From an uncultured Clostridia bacterium (GTDB lineage: Bacteria > Bacillota > Clostridia > Christensenellales > UBA1242), in assembly GCA_947366645.1 (NCBI GenBank), contig CANBAX010000042.1, positions 1-7,372 on the forward strand: a DNA stretch of 7,372 nt, in the 5' to 3' direction. Every line of letters begins with the position of its first letter. The first letter of the stretch is position 1. The translations under genes and the position numbers were made by a program. Positions 4,878-7,372 of the stretch are shown here, piece by piece. The notes below the pieces were generated by a model. That model was not told the DNA's origin. It was given only the letters and a program-made list of their open reading frames with translations, and ran no database searches.

Positions 4878-6731
4878 TTAATCCTCCATTTTCAATGCTT
4901 TTTTATGTTCTTTGATATGATTTAAATAAATTCCCTCAAGTTTAGGGTTTTTCTGTTTTGCGTTTTCATAGTCACTACCCAGCATGAAAGCAATATGCTC
5001 TGAGATATGCAGGTCATTTGCATCTATTTCGCAGACACTGACGTTAATGCCCGAAAGCATTTTTAAATTTTCATTTCCCGCCTTCTTAATGTGAAGCTCT
5101 TGAATGTCCTGAGCATTTTGCCACTGACCCAGCCCAAGCATTTCCAAAACCTTACTTTTCATTTTGTTACTGAGTTTTCCCTCTTCGTCATAAAGTACGC
5201 CAGCGTTAAGCAGATTAAATATCATTTCACGCTTTGTTGTAATGTTATCACCCAAATCGCTTTGAATATCTATAACTATGTCATCACTTGATATATCGTT
5301 TGAAGAGAAATAGAAAGCCTCTATCTCGCCATTTTCTCCAATTATTCTTGCAAGGCGAGGGAAAAGAGCATACTGTTTATATAGTCTGAGAATCTTCTTC
5401 ATGACTTCAAGTGCCGCCGCCTGTATGCTGTGTGAGGTGGTGCTTAGCCTTACCTCATCTTGCCCTATCATAAGTTCAAGGGCGGTACCACTCATATTGG
5501 AATTCATATAGTCGGTGCCAAGAGTGTCACTAACACCACTTACTCTATTAAATTCATCAAGCAGTTTTTCTTCCTCATCGGCAAAGCCGGTAGGAATTGC
5601 CTCGCCGTTTAAATATCTTGGTGCATTTGCCCCCTGCCTATAAACAAGCACCTTCCCTGGGCAAAGGCCTTCATCTTCAAGATTATCAAGGTCAACCGAC
5701 CCGTCCTCAACACTAAGCACGCCAAGGGTAAGCCGATTAATAAACTCATGTTTTCTATTTTTGACAGCATTGTAAGCCCTCTGTACCGGAATAAGTCTTT
5801 CAATTACACTACTTCCCCAAAAGCAACCTGTCTTTTCTAAACTTATCTGTCTAACGAAAGGGAAATCTCTTTTTTTATCCTCTCCGCATAGGTATGGCAA
5901 ACTTCCGTCATACACAAGTCTTTCACCAGCGACTATGATAAGTCGACCTTCTGGGTACTGCGCATTTGGCCTTATGTATTTTTCAAGTACAAGACCGCTG
6001 TTCGAGCGCGCACCTTCTATAAGTTTGGTTGCGGTTGCATTGTAGCCTAACCCGCCAAGCCCAGATACAACATTGTCAAGGCTGTAACAGTTTATTGTTT
6101 TTCCAGCCACATCAATGCCATACATCTGTTTGATTTGCTCCACCGAAAGCACCCTTGCGTGTATAATACTTTCGCATTCCTCAATACTTTCACGGGTGGA
6201 GGAATCTGGATAAATTTCAAAAGGACTGACTACCTCAGCTTCAACCTCGCCACTGCGAATATCATGCCCATCTTCATCTTTGGCGATAAGCTGCCCGCTT
6301 TCACTATTCCATGTTACCTTGTAAAATACGCTACCACAAACTTCGCTCCACTTTATCGCCTGTTCGATTAAGTTTTCCATGCCAAGTTTGTAACCCGCCG
6401 AGTCAAGTATCTTTTTTGACACTTTTGAAGCCTGCTTGTCCCGCTCATCATTGGTGGCTGGCACAACAACAAAGTGTGGTTTAGCCTTTGAAAGTTTTGC
6501 GCATCTTATATCATAAATTGGTGCGATATGATTAAACACCTCTCGCTCCTGCCAAAAATAGCCTTTGTCGCACTCCTCAATTTCGCCACCATAACCGATG
6601 TTACAATACTGGTTTCCCATAAGGAAATTCATATTTATTTGCCATGCTATTTCAAATGGCTTTCTTTGAAGTGACCTTGCTTTAAAATCTTCTATCACTT
6701 CTTCAACTAATTTATTTTCTTTACTTTTCAT
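4878..6731 (-). CDS. portal protein, podovirus type
   Basis: The 617-residue protein forms the ring at one head vertex through which DNA is packaged and ejected. Family signs in order: F-E-I-A-W-Q-I-N-M-N-F-L-M-G-N-Q-Y at 26-42; F-N-H-I-A-P-I-Y-D-I-R-C-A-K-L-S at 66-81, then K-P-H-F-V-V-V-P-A-T-N-D near 84-95; the Q-A-I-K-W-S-E-V-C-G-S-V-F-Y-K-V-T-W segment at 124-141; V-V-S-P-F-E-I-Y-P-D-S-S at 167-178. The F-W-G-S-S-V-I-E-R-L-I-P-V-Q-R-A-Y-N-A-V-K-N-R-K stem region lies near the middle. The C-terminus has the histidine-rich HISEHIAF and HIKEHKKAL pattern common in podovirus-type portals. There is no fused MuF or protease domain. ATG at 6731 overlaps the end of the zinc-finger gene by 11 bases and has only a weak purine-rich ribosome site, suggesting coupling. 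It is followed by scaffold and coat, the P22 order. Confidence 0.9.
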   Translation of the reverse strand: MKSKENKLVEEVIEDFKARSLQRKPFEIAWQINMNFLMGNQYCNIGYGGEIEECDKGYFWQEREVFNHIAPIYDIRCAKLSKAKPHFVVVPATNDERDKQASKVSKKILDSAGYKLGMENLIEQAIKWSEVCGSVFYKVTWNSESGQLIAKDEDGHDIRSGEVEAEVVSPFEIYPDSSTRESIEECESIIHARVLSVEQIKQMYGIDVAGKTINCYSLDNVVSGLGGLGYNATATKLIEGARSNSGLVLEKYIRPNAQYPEGRLIIVAGERLVYDGSLPYLCGEDKKRDFPFVRQISLEKTGCFWGSSVIERLIPVQRAYNAVKNRKHEFINRLTLGVLSVEDGSVDLDNLEDEGLCPGKVLVYRQGANAPRYLNGEAIPTGFADEEEKLLDEFNRVSGVSDTLGTDYMNSNMSGTALELMIGQDEVRLSTTSHSIQAAALEVMKKILRLYKQYALFPRLARIIGENGEIEAFYFSSNDISSDDIVIDIQSDLGDNITTKREMIFNLLNAGVLYDEEGKLSNKMKSKVLEMLGLGQWQNAQDIQELHIKKAGNENLKMLSGINVSVCEIDANDLHISEHIAFMLGSDYENAKQKNPKLEGIYLNHIKEHKKALKMED

Positions 6732-6945
6732 CTTTCTTCAACCTCTTATTTAATTTAAATGGACTTTCCAGCGCCTTAGGCACCCTTAATTTAGAAATAC
6801 ACGCATATATTTCCTTCATGCACTCCTCACATAAAGAGATATCTCGCCTAAGAAGTCCGCCCTTGACGAGTGAGTAATCTGCGACATTCCGACAACCCGC
6901 AAAGTCGCACTTCACCTTTTGTTTACATGGGTAAATTTCCATCAT
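6721..6945 (-). CDS. small zinc-finger-like protein upstream of portal
   Basis: The 74-residue protein carries paired cysteines: C13-x4-C18 (CDFAGC) and C39-x2-C42 (CEEC), with extra cysteines at 7 and 49. This is a treble-clef or zinc-ribbon-like layout with about 20 residues between the pairs. The C-terminal 25 residues are basic (LNKRLKKDEK). Zinc binding is inferred from cysteine spacing. The function is unknown; its place between the 99-aa gene and the portal suggests a role in packaging or early head assembly, possibly DNA or protein binding. It overlaps the upstream gene by 23 bases and the portal start by 11. Two ATGs stand side by side at 6945 and 6942. AGGAGG lies 3 bases before the first and 6 before the second, so the second may be the true start, removing one methionine. 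Confidence 0.78.
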   Translation of the reverse strand: MMEIYPCKQKVKCDFAGCRNVADYSLVKGGLLRRDISLCEECMKEIYACISKLRVPKALESPFKLNKRLKKDEK

Positions 6946-7222
6946 ATTCCTCCTTTAATAATTTGATGAGTTTTGCTTTTTCCTCATAAAGTTCTTCGTC
7001 CGTCATATTTTTTATCTGGCTAGATAGGTCGGTGTCATAACGCTCGAGGAAAACTCTAATTGCGGAAATGTCGGGACTGACATGCTTTTTTGTCACCTTG
7101 CGCTTTGCAAGTTTTTCCTCGCCGTCCTCCCCCATAACATATTCCTCAACTACTTCGTCAGCCATATACCCTAGGGCTTTTTTTAGTAATGCTTTCTTTA
7201 TCTTTTCCTCTTCTTCATCCAC
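6923..7222 (-). CDS. small head-module protein, possibly terminase small-subunit-like
   Basis: The 99-residue, highly charged, mostly helical protein has the pattern A-L-L-K-K-A-L-G-Y-M-A-D-E-V-V-E-E-Y-V, a short acidic turn (GEDGEEK), then K-R-K-V-T-K-K-H-V-S-P-D-I-S-A-I-R-V-F-L-E-R-Y and an amphipathic C-terminal helix (MTDEELYEEKAKLIKLLKEE). I recall this V-T-K-K-H-V-x-P-D-x-S-A-I-x-x-x-L-E-R-Y arrangement from small proteins encoded near terminases in Bacillota phages, where it is sometimes called small terminase. No helix-turn-helix is evident, so the role is tentative. The start is GTG at 7222 with GGAGG 6 bases upstream. The frame stays open upstream to a TAA near 7297 but holds no ATG, GTG or TTG there. 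It overlaps the zinc-finger gene by 23 bases. Confidence 0.72.
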   Translation of the reverse strand: MDEEEEKIKKALLKKALGYMADEVVEEYVMGEDGEEKLAKRKVTKKHVSPDISAIRVFLERYDTDLSSQIKNMTDEELYEEKAKLIKLLKEEYDGNLPM

Positions 7223-7323
7223 CTTTGCCCTCCTTTTCGCCGGCTTGTACCCAAATTGTAAACCCGCTTTTTCACCTTTGCAATAATTTGTGCCAAAAAA
7301 TTTTTAACAAGAGTGTAACAAAA
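7198..7323 (-). CDS. possible C-terminal fragment of an upstream gene (doubtful)
   Basis: One minus-strand frame is open from the last phage base at 7323 to TAA at 7198-7200, giving 41 residues that end in a very basic stretch (GGQRWMKKRKR). It would overlap the GTG start of the 99-aa gene by 25 bases, similar to other overlaps in this operon, and a terminase gene would be expected here. Against it, the frame is short, the composition is odd, and a second frame (that of the 99-aa gene) is also open over most of this stretch. No family is recognisable. Confidence 0.25.
   Translation of the reverse strand, partial: FCYTLVKNFLAQIIAKVKKRVYNLGTSRRKGGQRWMKKRKR
7255..7283 (-). promoter_or_regulatory. 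candidate sigma-A-type promoter for the head operon
   Basis: On the minus strand TTGCAA (7283-7278) and TACAAT (7260-7255) are separated by 17 bases, matching 4 of 6 and 5 of 6 positions of the -35 and -10 consensus. Transcription would start near 7248, about 25 bases before the GTG at 7222 and just upstream of its GGAGG. AT-rich DNA gives such matches by chance. The frame of the possible upstream gene crosses this site, so the two calls compete. Confidence 0.3.
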
Positions 7324-7372
7324 AGATCGGAAGAGCGTCGTGTAGGGAAAGAGTGTCGTTCGGCGTGTAGAT
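7324..7372. other. Illumina P5-side adapter with index (not biological)
   Basis: From 7324 the sequence begins AGATCGGAAGAGC and continues through 7356 as the 33-base TruSeq read-through sequence of the P5 side, ending GGGAAAGAGTGT. Next come 8 bases, CGTTCGGC (7357-7364), in the place of an i5 index, then GTGTAGAT (7365-7372), the start of the constant P5 part. The phage sequence therefore ends at about 7323. Because of A-tailing, the A at 7324 could belong to either side. Confidence 0.97.

Noticed and set aside
5091..6371. Plus-strand ORFs opposite the portal gene, and a minus-strand off-frame ORF at 5609-5803
   Set aside because: They lie inside the well-supported portal frame, with no family features or start signals.
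7068..7286. 72-codon plus-strand ORF at the right end
   Set aside because: Its serine- and phenylalanine-rich translation is the complement of the charged 99-aa gene.
7278..7296. Sigma-54-like promoter, TGGCAC then TTGCA on the minus strand
   Set aside because: The GG and GC elements are 11 bases apart instead of the strict 10, and sigma-54 promoters are not expected for a phage late operon.

Overview
The window is a piece of a tailed, double-stranded DNA phage or prophage. It is AT-rich, densely packed, and read almost entirely from the minus strand. The two small membrane proteins at the left end belong to lysis families typical of Bacillota (a BhlA/UviB-type protein and a phi LC3-type holin). 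Nearly every gene is preceded by a strong GGAGG-type ribosome binding site. Together these point to a phage of a low-GC Gram-positive host, probably a Clostridia-like bacterium. No tRNA, CRISPR array, integrase, insertion sequence or attachment site is visible.

Layout in transcription order (right to left). The right edge (7324-7372) is not biological: it is Illumina P5-side adapter with an 8-base index. Then come a 99-aa protein of the kind found near small terminases (6923-7222), a CX4C/CX2C zinc-finger-like protein (6721-6945), the portal (4878-6731), the scaffold (4260-4874), the major capsid protein (3052-4245), a perfect 12-bp hairpin (3025-3052), an unrecognised 105-aa protein (2692-3009), a head-tail adaptor (2135-2698), a beta-propeller-like tail protein (663-2135), a hidden 45-aa ORF (529-666), the BhlA-type protein (312-545) and the phi LC3-type holin (89-328). 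A convergent plus-strand gene ends at 74, and one bidirectional hairpin (77-105) can terminate both transcripts.

The portal, scaffold, coat, adaptor, propeller order is that of the podovirus P22 (gp1, gp8, gp5, gp4, gp10). No tail tube, tape measure or sheath gene lies in the window. I therefore infer a short-tailed, P22-like virion assembled in a Gram-positive host: scaffold and coat build the procapsid on the portal, the adaptor and propeller plug the filled head, and the two small membrane proteins start lysis. The large terminase, ejection proteins, receptor-binding protein and endolysin are not in the window.

The most unusual signal is compositional. Reading all 7323 phage bases by eye I found no GATC, although GAT occurs about 65 times on the plus strand; the only GATC is inside the adapter. 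This suggests strong selection by a GATC-specific restriction system in the host. Other points of interest are the hairpin just after the capsid gene, the hidden 45-aa ORF, and lysis genes placed directly after the propeller gene. I do not see a clearly new defence or enzymatic system.
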